In this document: positions 23,118 through 34,132 of the stretch, in pieces | Position numbering within the stretch: position 1 is the first letter of the stretch | How the letters are laid out: every line of letters begins with the position of its first letter | From: Chrysopilus asiliformis | Taxonomy: Eukaryota; Arthropoda; Insecta; Diptera; Rhagionidae | Reading direction: 5' to 3' | DNA length: 64,000 nt | Assembly (NCBI GenBank): GCA_964034945.1 | Contig: OZ035962.1 | Coordinates: 19,839,030 to 19,903,029 of the forward strand | Program-made: the position numbers and the translations under genes | Notes under the pieces: model-generated | Database searches by the model: none | What the model was told of the DNA's origin: nothing | Seen by the model: only the letters and a program-made list of their open reading frames with translations

Positions 23118-23604
23118 TCCATTTAAATACTATAAATGCCAATGTAGCAATTTTAATGTATTCTAAATCCCTATTCAATTGCCCCAATATTTTGTTGATA
23201 AAACTTTATCTTTGCTCTTTTTCACTTTGTTGAAAATTTACATTTACGTGTATTCAAGCCATGTCTCTTATAAATCCTGAAATTTCTCAAGATGATCAAA
23301 TTTGTATAAAAACTTTTGAGCTCTTTAAGGAATTTAATATGACACTCACCTTTGTAATATTTATTATCGTTATTAGTTAAGTGATGAAAGTATGACTCTT
23401 TCTAAAAAAAAATATCCTAAAATTCAATTTGAGAATAGTATTATAGATAGTGGGAGTTACCCTGGCGTCTAAGGTTTTTGCAACCGAAAAACTCCCAATA
23501 TCAGTTAATTTTTCTGAGCCGATTTTTCTGTAAATTTTTAGTTAAAAGCATAAAACACTAAGTTAGCATAATATTAATAAGTATGTATTTCTTATTAAAA
23601 AACT

Positions 23605-23690
23605 TAAGAAAAGCTACAATTGCCGGGAGCAAATCCTATTTAAAAAAAACATTTGTATAGGAGTGGTCCGATTGGACTTGCAATCTAATT
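23605..23690 (-). repeat. Family A' 3' end
   Basis: AAGAAAAGCTACAATTGCC followed by ACATTTGTATAGGAGTGGTC matches the reversed A' 3' terminus at 41010-41046 and 63130-63180. It passes directly into a family B segment. Confidence 0.65.
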
Positions 23691-24370
23691 TTCACTCACT
23701 TCCACAAATCCGATTGACTCGAAATTTGGACACATACGTAAGTCCGATGACAATACACTATTTTCTTTACTTCGTCCTTATACAGATAAGAGAAGGTCCT
23801 GTAAGGATAACGTGATTATCGTTTTCCTCAAATTTTCCTGAATAAAATCTCATCCGTGAGTTTTTGGGGTCACTGGCTCCGATTCCGACGTAACAAAGTC
23901 TGTAAGGATAGCGAAAAGTTCAGTAATGATAACTTGATTATAGTTTTCCTTAAATTTTCCGGAAAAAACTCATCTGCGTGATTTTGAGGTTGCTGACTCG
24001 GATTCCGACATTAAGAAATCTGCAAGGATACCGGAAGGCCCTATAAGGATAACGTGATTATCCTTTTCCTCTAATTTGCTGGAAAAAAAATCTCATCTGG
24101 GTGTTTTTGAGGTCATCTGGGGGTTTTTGAGGTTGGGATCAACGAATCCTTTTCTGACATTCAGAAATCTGCAAGGATAACGGAAGGCTCCGTTAGCCTT
24201 GCAGATTTCTGAATGTCAGAAAGGGATTCGTTGATCCGTGATTGATACCGTGATTATCTTTTCCTCAAATTTTCCGGAAAAAATCTCATTTTGGAGTTTT
24301 TGGGGTCGCTGAGCACGATTCTGCAGCTAAGAAGTCGAAAAGGATAACGGAAGGTCCTGTTAGGAAAATA
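23690..24370 (-). repeat. Family B copy with ~120-bp tandem array
   Basis: Unit landmarks GGTCCTGTAAGGATAACGTG recur at about 23795, 23918, 24037, 24185 and 24353, roughly 120-bp spacing apart from the rearranged stretch around the hairpin. Each unit has TTTTCCTCAAATTTTCCGG, a (C)TCATCTGGG box and a GATTCCGACATTAAGAA box. The GATTGACTCGAAATTTGG box precedes the array at about 23713. Confidence 0.78.
24136..24237. repeat. Snap-back hairpin inside the B array
   Basis: GGATCAACGAATCC...CTGCAAGG and its reverse complement lie around the centre near 24187, giving arms close to 48 bp, nearly perfect. One array unit has been copied in inverted orientation. Confidence 0.85.
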
Positions 24371-24805
24371 TGATAAGCCTTTTCATTTTGATTTTTTTGT
24401 CATACTAATCAAATACAAAAAGGTTTAAACCAGAAAAATTCAAAAAAAAAATTTTAAAGCTTTTATTTAACCCGCATCCATAGTTTATTTTAACGAACAA
24501 ATAGTACGCTGTGTATCAATTTGATACATGTTAGAAAAAGACCAATTAAATGATTTATAAAAACAATTTGGTGTTATATTTTGTCAATTGATAACATCAG
24601 ACTTTATTTATTTTCGAACAAAGATAATAGATATAAAAATTAGATACATTTGTCACAAATAAGTAATATAATGATGTTTAGGAAATATGAATTTTTTACA
24701 TAAGTTTTGCTTCAAAAAACCCACTTTTGTTTCATTATAATAGTGAATAATTTCAGGTTTTTTTTTGCATTTTCATCACGAATAGTTTTCTTAGTATGCA
24801 ATGTA

Positions 24806-25365
24806 CAGGGTGGGCCAGAATAGACGCAGGGGTTTGAAGTCTTTATAACTTTATTTTTATTTTTATTTTTATTTTTTTTTATTTTGTTTCAGCATTTTGT
24901 TAAGAATACTTGGGCAATTTAAAATGGACCTGTACACAATAGAACAACGAACCGGGTGGCGGTGAGCGGTGGGCTCAATGGCTCTTTTACGGGACATGTT
25001 TGGCGGACGCATTATTTCGAAAAGTTGCGATTTCAATTGGCCTCCGCGTTCACCTGATCTAACGACTCCAGATTGTTTCCTTTGGGGATATTTGAAAGAA
25101 AAGGTGTACGACAACAAGCCAACAACCATCAGCCAATTGAAAACCAACATTCGCAGTGAAATCGAGGCCATAACACGAAAGGTTATGGAAAATGTCTTGG
25201 AAAGAGCACGGATTTGCGAAGCAGAAAATGGCCACCACTTGCGGGATATAATTTTCCATGTTTAGACCAAAAATATTCCCCATCAATAAAAAAAAATTAT
25301 AGGTTTCGCTAAAATAAAAAATTTATAAAGAATTCAAACCCCCGCGTCTATTCTGGCCCACCCTG
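24806..25365 (+). mobile_element. Internally deleted mariner-like element
   Basis: The 560-bp element has TA on both sides (24804-24805, 25366-25367). Ends CAGGGTGGGCCAGAATAGAC are identical, extending to about 46 bp with three differences. It keeps the start of the transposase and its C-terminal third, with the middle deleted. It is nested in the piggyBac-like element. The close match of its ends suggests it is fairly recent. Confidence 0.9.
24924..25265 (+). pseudogene. Deleted mariner-like transposase
   Basis: ATG at 24924 opens MDLYTIEQR, the usual N-terminal start of this transposase type. The frame then runs through a deletion scar to a TGA at 24963. In the same frame it continues as SMALLRDMF, followed by FNWPPRSPDLTTPDCFLWG, which contains the third catalytic aspartate region, and ends in IIFHV. 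The helix-turn-helix domains and the first two catalytic acids are missing. The product would be inactive. The minus-strand frame across the same region is a shadow. Confidence 0.88.
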
Positions 25366-25556
25366 TACTAAGAAGAAAAACTTTTTTTTTTTTTGTAGGT
25401 ACATATGACACCATAGAAAGACACAAATTTATGCAAACCATGATCAGTGATATCAGCAGCACTTCGTCTGATATTTTGTAGTCAATCATCCTTTATATAC
25501 TGATTTTATGTATCTTTTGATTGAAGCCATGAGTCAGGTACTAAAATTGATTGTTC

Positions 25557-25679
25557 TCATGCTTCTTGATCCACAAAATCATCTTCATCATTTGAATTAC
25601 TTTCGTTTGGTACATAATTTCCATATGGATAACTTTCAATATCACTACCAGATATATCTTCACTTGACGTACTAGCCAT
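25557..25679 (-). pseudogene. Possible piggyBac transposase N-terminal fragment
   Basis: A 40-codon frame starts at 25679 with MASTSSEDISGSDIESYPYG and ends in TGA. Eleven of 40 residues are Asp or Glu, matching the acidic, disordered N-terminus typical of piggyBac transposases. It lies within TTAA-flanked piggyBac-type ends, near the right terminus and pointing inward as expected. The DDE domain is missing. The identification rests on composition and position, not on a conserved motif. Confidence 0.6.
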
Positions 25680-25984
25680 TTTGAATTTTTTTATTTTTTT
25701 TTTGATAAAAAAAACGAATTATTCAACAAGCTAAACAACTGAATGCAATGCAGGTGATAACAAAATTGGCACGTATATCAAAATGATACACACTGTTGGA
25801 TTTGTTACAAATTTTGTAGAACCCTAACGGTACATTTTGCGGTTAAATGTTTTTTTTATGTTTTGAAAAGTTAGGAAAGTAGCCAAAAATTCAACTGAAA
25901 TTATTCAAACGTTGAAACAATATAATAATTAATATTCTAAATTTGTATCAAATTGATACAAACGATGGATGCGAGTTAAAAAAC

Positions 25985-26095
25985 ATATACAAAAAAGGAA
26001 AAAAAAATTTTTTGGGCGCTCTCTAGCATAAAAAAAAATTAATAAATATTTTTTTAAAAAAAGCTTTAAAAAAACTTCAATTTTTTGATTTTTTT
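25985..26095. repeat. Family G fragment
   Basis: AAAAAAGGAAAAAAAAATTT then TTGGGCGCTCT and ATTAATAAATATTTT matches the left arm of 2030-2227. It immediately follows the piggyBac-like element. Confidence 0.5.
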
Positions 26096-28125
26096 TTAAA
26101 GAGTAGGTACTACGCACAAACGTGTCTTCGACGGATAAAAGGAATGTGTTTATCTTTGTCACAGTCCAGGTAAATTTCCTATTTTTATATTGATAGCGAA
26201 AAAGTCACGATAGATAAATACATTAGTGATTCTCTATATTGAACAAAATTGCGTGTTCAATGAAGGTTAGCATGAATGAAATATTCCCATGATATGAGAG
26301 TATCTTTTGTCGTTTGACTCGCAGGCAATAATCTGTATGGTAGATTGTCTAGGTTATCATTTTGTATGATAGTGTCAAAATATCCCTTTAAGCATGGGAA
26401 ATGAAAAGAATGGGAAATACTAATATTTACAGTTAAAAAGGGAATGGAATTTGTGACAGTTATCCCAAAGGAGATGTTAAGAAATTTAAGCTTTACGTGT
26501 ACAATCTGCTATAGGCGACAGAAAATGTTTGAATACGACACGAATTTACGAAACCGACGAAGGTCACCAGGCTTCAGAGGAAATCACCTTGCGGCTAAGT
26601 GTCTAAAAAGTATTTCACTCTATATTATGTATGTTGTAGATATGTATATTTTGTAAATTTATGTTAGACGTGCGTACATTAATATCTGAATATCATTCTA
26701 GATGCGTTTGGGGAAATCTTAGATGCCTGGAATTTTTCTTTTCCGGTATATTATCATGCACTACCACTAATGTTATTTTACTACCACATCATTGTCATAG
26801 GTGATATATTTCTTTGGTGAAAATCACAAATTTGAATCGCTTCAGTGCTGCCATCATAAACCATCAAGGCATTGTTCACATAGTGACAATTTTTTGCTTG
26901 GATGCTTACTCGGTTCGTTTGAGTACATTATAGCGAAAGTCAAGCAATCAAGACTAAATCTCAGTCAGTATTTTTGTATACTGCTTGAATTTGTATAGAA
27001 GTAAGGAGTCAACGTTACCTGAACCTTACTATAATACATATCGTAAATATGTGACATTTTCTCGTTTCGCTAAACTCTGCACTTAAGTTGAACTAATGCT
27101 TATTTCGTTCCATGAATTCCCCATTTCTTATTTTGCAGCTGGATTGTAGACATTTTCTGCATGTCTCCTTCTTGTAATTACATAGCTCTAATTACACTTA
27201 CAGGGAATAACACTTGATCATAAAATCCTTTCGGTTAACTTCTGATACTCTATAGTAAGTATATTCCCATATGATACGATCTCACCGATCTTACACATGT
27301 TATACAAATGTTGTATACTGCTCGGGTAACACTAAATCCCAATCCCTACGTCTTTCGTCTTTCATCTATTTTGAGCTTAAAAAGAGACTGATGGCATTAG
27401 TTGTTGGCATCCAATGATTTTTATGCTTTCATGTCACGTTCAACGATTTTTAGGTATTTGGCACACAAGTGTACTATGAAAGTCTCTTTTTACCCCTACC
27501 ACTCAACCAAATCATATACCTCTACGTACCATCAATCCTAATGTATACATAAAAGTTACCCTGGAAAAATATCCGGAAAAGAGAAAAACCCCAAACACTT
27601 AGGGTCGTTGTGTTTTATGCAATTAGCCCTCAGATAAAGTTTGAAAGTTAATAGAGCTTTCAAAAGCTCTTTTAGTTCCCATTTTGGGGCAATTTATTGG
27701 GTTAGTTTTTTATGAGGGTTTTCAATGTTTTGGCTATACTCGATATTCGTTTTTTTTTAAATGCCGGTGGAGAAGAAAATTTGTGTGTTTGAAGAAAATA
27801 ATAGCAGATGATTTGATATTATTGTGGTTCGCATGATTGGGCTTTAGTAAAAAAAAAGTAACTATTGTTACTGTGTATTCACAGAAATTAATGTGTTTTC
27901 ATGTTCGTGTCAAATAATAGAAGAAATAAATCGAAATTGACAATTTTTTCTCTCAATAAAGATTCTCGAAAAGTAAACTATTTTCAATAATTCACCAAAA
28001 ATGTTTGGATTGAGTTTTTTATGGTTAGAGTTAACTTGGAACTAAAATTGGGAGCGAAATTCTATCCTCTGCACTAATTCAACATGAGTTGGACCAGAAA
28101 TTTCTTTCACAAAGTATCTTATATT
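26096..28125. other. 2 kb without recognised features
   Basis: No repeat family, RNA gene or credible coding region was noticed. Short frames (60-77 codons) lack motifs. Confidence 0.4.
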
Positions 28126-28191
28126 TAGGGTGACCATATTTTTTTGGGTGAATTCGGGACAGATGACCGACCGGGGAGTATTTTTATATCA

Positions 28192-28395
28192 TCATACTAA
28201 TATATAAAAATGAATTGGTGTCTGTCTGTCTGTTCCTCTTTCACGCAAAAACCACTGACCCGATTGACTTGAAATTTGGCATGAGTGTCTGTGGTAGTTC
28301 TGTTTCCAACATAGGCATACGGAAAAGTAGCGCGAAGGGTGGGGGGAGTAAAAGGAGGGGGTAAAGTGATCTCGAAACTGAGTTCTTGCAGTGTT
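28192..28395 (+). mobile_element. Helitron 5' part, copy 3
   Basis: After an A it begins TCATACTAATATATAAAAAT and follows copies 1 and 2 through GTCT repeats, GATTGACTTGAAATTTGGCA and AAAAGTAGCGCGA to GTGATCTCGAAACT. The 3' hairpin and CTAG are not found. Instead a GC-rich stretch with GAGGCCGATGGCCGACGTGG follows (about 28410-28470), so the copy is chimeric or truncated. Confidence 0.75.
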
Positions 28396-28699
28396 AAACG
28401 CGTATGATTCGAGGCCGATGGCCGACGTGGATAGGGAGGCCGAAGCCCGACATGTGGGTGGGGGGCGTAGCCCCTATTTTTGTATATAAAATATTCGATC
28501 TTCCAGGCGTCTGTCCTTATTGGGTTAATCGAAAAGTACTAGACAAGGCAAAGTGACAGCCGCAACATAAACTTTCTCCAACCTCTCCACCTTTTTAAGC
28601 AAAAGTGAGTTTTTTTTTAATACAGCACAAATGCACCGCAGACAGGTGCCAGCAAGATTTTTTCGAAAAAATTTCTATTATGAAAATCTTATCATATAA

Positions 28700-29080
28700 A
28701 CATAAGAAAAGCTACAATTGCCAGGGACCAATCGTCAAACACTCGATATGAGGACAGATAAAAAAAACACGGGGAAGGAATGGTACGATTGGATTTTGAT
28801 GCATGGAACGATTATGTAGAATCATATTCTAAACAGATTTTCCCTTTATAAATTTTTCAATACGACTCGCCGTTTTCGAGAAAATAGGAAAAAAGTACTC
28901 CATTTGTAGGGAGGAGGGGGGAAAGAGTGGTTCAATTGAATTTTGATGTATGGATAAGTTATGTAAAATCCTATTCCATTTTATCTCCATAAATTTTTCC
29001 TTACGACTCACGGTTTTCGAGAAAATTGCAAAAAACTGTTTCAATTGTATGGGGGAAGGAATGATCCGATTTTGCCCATT
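28700..29080 (-). repeat. Family A' repeat, 3' portion
   Basis: Starts (reversed 3' end) ATAAGAAAAGCTACAATTGCC and CACTCGATATGAGGACAGAT, followed by two tandem 'tttataaatttttc ... cgaaaac' modules. It ends near CGATTTTGCCCATTCAAGA, before the box and GTCY block. Confidence 0.72.
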
Positions 29081-29136
29081 CAAGAGATTATCTACGATAA
29101 TACTTACTGTACAAAATTTATGTACAAATATCTCCT

Positions 29137-29153
29137 CCCCCCCCCCCCCCCCC
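29137..29153 (+). repeat. Run of 17 cytosines
   Basis: A pure C homopolymer at the boundary between the A' copy and the degenerate tandem array. Confidence 0.85.
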
Positions 29154-29160
29154 TCTGCCC

Positions 29161-29640
29161 ACCCTTGCCATTAAGCTCCTACCTTCTGAACCGTTGAAGC
29201 AATCTTGACACAATTTGCGCCATTGGGTAAATAGTCCCCCAAGGAAAGATTTCGCTCACCAAAATCTGCCCTCCCCCTTGCCAGTAAACTCCTCTCCTGT
29301 TTAACGCGATTTACACTACTAGGTAAATTCTCTCCTTGAAAGTAAGCCCCAGTCTGCTATTATCTCCTGAACTTTTCCAGCAATCTTGACGAAGTTTACG
29401 CCTGCCATTAGCTAGATTGTCCCGCAAGTAAAGTTTTCGCGCACTGAAATCCTCCCCTTAGCCACAAAGCCCTTTCCAGCCATCTTCTGGACCGTGGGAA
29501 CAATTTTGACGCGTTTTGCGCTATTGGGTAAGTTCTCTTACAATTAAAGTTTTGGACCACTAAAATTTAATTCCTCTTTTGCATCTCTGTAAACCCCTAT
29601 GCTGTCTTCCGAACCTGTCGCCTGAATTCTTGCACAGTTA
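29161..29640. repeat. Degenerate tandem repeat, ~105-120 bp units
   Basis: Recurring elements in fixed order: 'gccattaagctcc', 'ttctgaaccgt', 'gaagcaatcttgac', 'tttgcgccattgggtaaat', 'gtaaagattttcgc', 'accaaaatcctcccc'. Copies of AATCTTGAC / AATTTTGAC occur at about 29201, 29382 and 29502. A shortened unit lies between the first two. It is diverged, pyrimidine-rich and non-coding. Confidence 0.6.
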
Positions 29641-31129
29641 ATTCAATTCCATCCTTTCTTAATTCTATCTTCCTCTACTCCAAGCCTTTGAAGAGATTTT
29701 GATCCGGATTTTATTATAATCCTTTAGGCATACAACCTCGGCGACTCCACACAATATGTATATTGCAAATATATAACAAATATTCAAAACAAAAACCTAT
29801 GATTTTGATGAAAAAATGCCGGTAGTCTGAAGGTTAAGCAGGTTGTCTGTCGAGAAAAAAAATTTATGTAATAAAAAAAACTCCCTCACCCCTTCTAATG
29901 AAAATTTTAAATTAGCTTCTGAGCTTTTGCATAGGCCGTCTAGGATCGGTAGGTCGGAACCTTAGAAGAAAATCAAATAACAGGAATAGTTGAACTGCAT
30001 ATCGCTCGAAATAAGGAGCTGTTCGAATCCGAAAACCAACCGTTCATAAACCGGAGTTTATAAACGAGTGATTGTGTTTTAATTTCGAATGCCTGCAACA
30101 ATAAAAAATTTATTACTAAATTAAAAGTGGCGAACAAATGCAGAAAGTTTGGAAAATCCTTGAAAATACGCTTTATTTCAATGTATTTATAGGTCTGACG
30201 CTTGACTGGAATTTCGCTTGAATTCGAGTATATCTACATACATATATATAAATCGTTGAGTTAATTAGTTTCTTTTTCAACTCATTAGACTTGAATGTTT
30301 ACATCGAGGCATTCGCTTAAATATTTTGGTATATTCTTGTTTTAAATACCGCAAAACATATCGTATATATATTCGCGTATTCATATGGATTTAACTTAAT
30401 GTGTAGAAAACATTTACATGAATCCTTACATCCTCAATCAAGTCACAATTATACATTCTGTGCGGTACATGAAAGCCTCATTAGGCGCCCATAATGTAAA
30501 TTCATGTTAACGTAATCATAAAGCAAAATGAACAATTGATGCGCGCGCTAATAATCAAATCAAGCGAATAATTAAATTAAGTCGCATGAATTTGTACAGG
30601 GAAAATTTGGAAGGGGATGTTTTGGGGGGTTACCGTAGAGTATTTATTCAATATATCAACTTGTGCTCTAATATAATGTAAATTATGATTTTATTGTCTT
30701 TACAAACATATGACTTCACAATTTGAACAGGAAAATTTTATGGTAATAAGTTGTAGATCTCTTTTAGTCAATTATTGTCAATATGTTCATTTGTCCGAAT
30801 ATCAGCAATATTAAATTAATCAGTATTCATTATTCAAAGACAATAAATATTAATGGCCCCCAATTAGTTATTGAAATAAGCAAACCTATAGTAATGGTAG
30901 TTCGACAAATAGCGCAATACAAGGAAATAATTATTAAATCCCTTTTGCAGTACCACCTGTATATGTGAAAAAAAAAAGATTTTTGTACAAACTTAGTTAT
31001 GGAACTCCACCAAACCGGTTTAAATTATCCTTTTTTTAATCAAAAGCTGCCAGAGTTTAAGTTTGCACAAAAATCTATAAACTTATCATTTTTTTAAATT
31101 TTCGCGTATATTTATTTATGAGGATGTCC
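29641..31129. other. Gap without recognised features
   Basis: AT-rich; no gene or repeat family identified. Confidence 0.4.
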
Positions 31130-31290
31130 GTGCTTCTGTCTGTGAATTTGTCTGTCTATCTGTTTCACGATCCTTAAATAACTCGAGAACGCGCTGAGCT
31201 AGCGACTTGAAATATCTTGGAAATAAGTTTTACGAAAATCGTGGTTTTCTATCAACTTTTAGAAAAGTTAGGTTAGTTAAAACGTGTACC
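31130..31290 (+). repeat. Family D dispersed repeat
   Basis: Matches 53275-53440: GTCCGTG..TCTGTC region, TTAAATAACTCGAGAACGC, GAGCTAGCGACTTGAAAT, and TTTTCTATCAACTTTT. It shares the 'gagcta..gacttgaaat' box next to GTCY motifs with the A, A' and C families. Confidence 0.65.
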
Positions 31291-31586
31291 TACCAAACAA
31301 TTTAAAAAAAAAAATTATTTTTTAATTTTTTGAAAACTATGCGGTTTTGGAAAAAAATGAATGTATAAAAATTTAAAGGATATAAAATTTTCTACATTTT
31401 TTCAGAAAATCTGCTGTGTCGTATGGAATAACCCTCTTGCAGTTGGTATCGATAAGTTATTTTTGTCAGTATGTGGAGCTGGCTGGTTTTCGCACCGAGA
31501 TCTTCAATTGTTCACTTACGTCAAGTAAACGGAAAAACCAATTTGCCTTGGATGTCTTTTACACTTGGCTCACAAAACAAGTGATT

Positions 31587-31629
31587 ACGCCTCATACCCC
31601 AAAACCATTCCTTTTGGGGTATGAGGCGT
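31587..31629. repeat. Perfect 18-bp hairpin
   Basis: ACGCCTCATACCCCAAAA pairs exactly with TTTTGGGGTATGAGGCGT across a 7-nt loop. It lies inside a plus-strand open frame (31416-31727) that has no recognisable domain. Confidence 0.8.
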
Positions 31630-32894
31630 TAAGTTTCGCAACGGAATCATATTTTTTTTGGGTGTCTAAAAATATTCGTGCGGAATTCCCGATAATCGCT
31701 AAGCATTTTTCAGGGCAAAATAAATAGAATGGATCAAATTGACTTGGAAATTTAACACTAATTTGATATGTGAAAAATCATTTAGGTAAAGTTGAATTTT
31801 CCGACGCAATACAACCAAATGTGGTAAAAAATGCATAAAACTTTTACAAGAACTTCCTACATTCATGACTTTATTTATTGCAAAAAACCGCAAGTCAAAC
31901 TTGAGCACATTTTTGGAGTTAAAAATTTCTGCAATTAAGATATATCCTAGTGAAACTAAATTTTAATGTTTTCGAGAAAATTTTCTTTCTTAAAACCAAG
32001 GCGGTATAACAAAAACATTAAGAAAAAATTAAACTGTTCAGTTTTCGGAAAAGTGATTATATGGAGGTTTTTTGCAAGAAATTTCATTAAATACGTGCCT
32101 GTTTTACGAAATGGTTAACTACAAACAGTTTATAAAAAAAACCCCAACGTGCAAAGAAAAAAAATGAACAAAGAATTTCCTGAAAATGCACAAGTTTTAT
32201 TGAAGTTCTGGCTACCATATCCATCCTTAAATTGATGGAAAACTTCAGCAAGAAGGTGAATATAGAAAGTATGTATTTGTAATGAATCAAAACAATTCAT
32301 ACTATGAGAAGAAGCACAGAATCTCGAACTCAATATTCTAAACTGTGTGAAAGTTCTTAAAGAATTTCAATAAAATTTCGGAAAACTTTACTTACTTGAT
32401 AGGTACAAATCGGAATGATTTCAGCAGAGCAAAACACTTACTTTGAATAATAATAAACGATAGAACACTTTTCGTTTTATTTCTTTTAAAGTTGTTCTGT
32501 GAAAAGTTTCGAGATGTGGATTTTTAACTAGATTGGTTTCAAAGAATCTTTAAGATTTTCAAGTTTCATTACACAATATTGCAAGATAAATTTCATATTG
32601 GCGCTGTAAAATTATTTTTTATACTTTAATTCCGCTGTAAAAGCAAGAAAAGTTTCCGTTATCAAATAATTAAATAATAAATCATAAGAAAAAAGTTAAA
32701 TGTTTGTGTGTTTGTATTTTAAACTTGGCTCTAAAGCAATTGAGCCGATTTTTTGGGAGGATGGCTGGGACGGAACACCAACGAAACAACAAATTTTATA
32801 CAGAAAATAAAACTTGATTTGCACGAAAACCAAGGGAAAAAAGAAAAAACAAATAAAATCAAAAGTCCTAACAAAAAATAATAAAAAATCAAAA

Positions 32895-33030
32895 AAAAAG
32901 GTTGGGCACTAAAAATAAAAATAAAAAATTACATAGGAATTTGGCCACAAAAATAAAAGCAAGATAAAAGCGTGTAGAGATTTTCATATTAGATTTTATC
33001 GTGCTCTTATTTTTGAAGCCACTTAAGATC
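32895..33030. repeat. Family G inverted repeat
   Basis: GGCCACAAAAATAAAAGCAA faces CTCTTATTTTTGAAGCCAC as an imperfect inverted repeat, each followed inward by a GATAAAA stretch. It resembles the inner arms of 2030-2227. Confidence 0.5.
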
Positions 33031-33144
33031 AGTATTTTTTTATCTTTACCTATATTTTAAAAATTTTTTTTTTTTTTTTTTTTGAAAGAAAAAATTGTTT
33101 TATCTTCCTCAGATGCAGTGGATCAAACTAATATTACAAGATTT

Positions 33145-33273
33145 CACACTAACGAACAAACTAACAAAGAGACAAACTAACAAACAAGCTAACTAACAAA
33201 CAAAGTAACAAACAAACTAACAAACAAACTAACAAACAAACTAACAAACAAACTAACAAACAAACTAACAAAC
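33145..33273 (+). repeat. 12-bp minisatellite AAACAAACTAAC
   Basis: Nearly perfect tandem copies for most of the tract, with degenerate units at the 5' end (GAGACAAACTAAC, AAGCTAACTAAC). Non-coding. Confidence 0.85.
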
Positions 33274-33550
33274 TTGTAAAATTTAACTCAACAATTTGCG
33301 CTTTTTATTGTCCATAAATAATCACAACGATTGTGAAAATACTAATAAAGAGAAATGCGCCGCAGTCCAAACTTTCCGAGACTCATGTTGTCTTGAAAAC
33401 TCAATACTTTTTGAATGCAAATCAAATGTGCCGGAGGCGAAAAATGTGCCGGAGGCGAAAAAAAAATGTAAGCAACAGCAACACCCAGCCGAGTTAGAGT
33501 ATGTTTTGCATATTAGTGACAGTTTTTTCTAGGACCTGATAAATAATATT

Positions 33551-33618
33551 AAATTAAAAAGTCCGGGACTAAAGTTTAGTTTCCAGTTTCCGGAATTCCG
33601 GGACGTATGGTCACTCTG
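33551..33618. repeat. Solo end of the 'GTGACCATACGTCCCGG' element
   Basis: TTCCGGGACGTATGGTCACTC matches the reversed end at 60293-60310, with more CCGG-rich text (GTCCGGGACTAAAGTTTAG) inside, as at 60330-60390. No partner is identified. Confidence 0.5.
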
Positions 33619-34031
33619 CCAATAGTTGGTTTTCATGTTGTAAGCCCCATGATTCGTATTAGATAAGTTTTTTAAATTCTATTAATTAAAAATTATGAAA
33701 ATTCAGTGGAAAATATTGACACTATCAATATATGTATGTATCAATTTTTCTTATTAAATAAAGCAAAATGAATGAATCGAAATTCGAATAATCCTTAAGA
33801 AATCCCTCAAATATTTTCCCAATATAAGTACATATAGATTATGCTGCCGGCCAACAACCTCTGCAGCTAAGGTCACAATGACTCTACCAGCTCATTTAAG
33901 ATCCGAGGAAAAAGGTGAGCTTACATTGAGTTACATTGCGTGGAAAAATTTATATAAATACAGTCGATTGCATTTCTTTCCATTGTACAACCGATATAAA
34001 TATTCTGGACATATTAGGGTATTTATTTCTA

Positions 34032-34129
34032 CAGTAAAACCAAAGCAATTCGGTGCAACCGTAATTTCGATAGTGCGAGATTCCGGCGTACGTTTTTTTT
34101 TACCTAACGCGTACAGCGAGGGTCCACTG
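34032..34129. mobile_element. Possible decayed pogo-like MITE
   Basis: Left CAGTAAAACCAAAGCAATTC after a TA; right, reversed, CAGTGGACCCTCGCTGTACG. Ends are only loosely complementary and the right flank is not TA. A decayed Tigger-type MITE is the best guess. Confidence 0.35.
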
Positions 34130-34132
34130 TGA

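Larger units (their letters stand above)
24471..25975. mobile_element. piggyBac-like element, 1.5 kb, partly deleted
   Basis: TTAA flanks both ends (24467-24470, 25976-25979). Terminal repeats are CCCGCATCCATAGTTT and CTCGCATCCATCGTTT. Subterminal GTATCAATTTGATAC occurs near the left end and its reverse complement near the right end, a likely transposase-binding pair. Inside are an acidic 40-codon frame that may be the start of a piggyBac transposase, and a second transposon at 24806-25365. The catalytic domain is absent. Confidence 0.85.

Noticed and set aside
23795..24370. CRISPR-like array
   Set aside because: Units are ~120 bp with no repeat-spacer alternation; context is eukaryotic; it is a tandem module of a dispersed repeat.
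28126..33618. A 5.5-kb transposon bounded by GTGACCATA-type ends
   Set aside because: The two termini diverge after about 12 bp, and the flanking 8-mers (CTTATATT and CCAATAGT) do not match.
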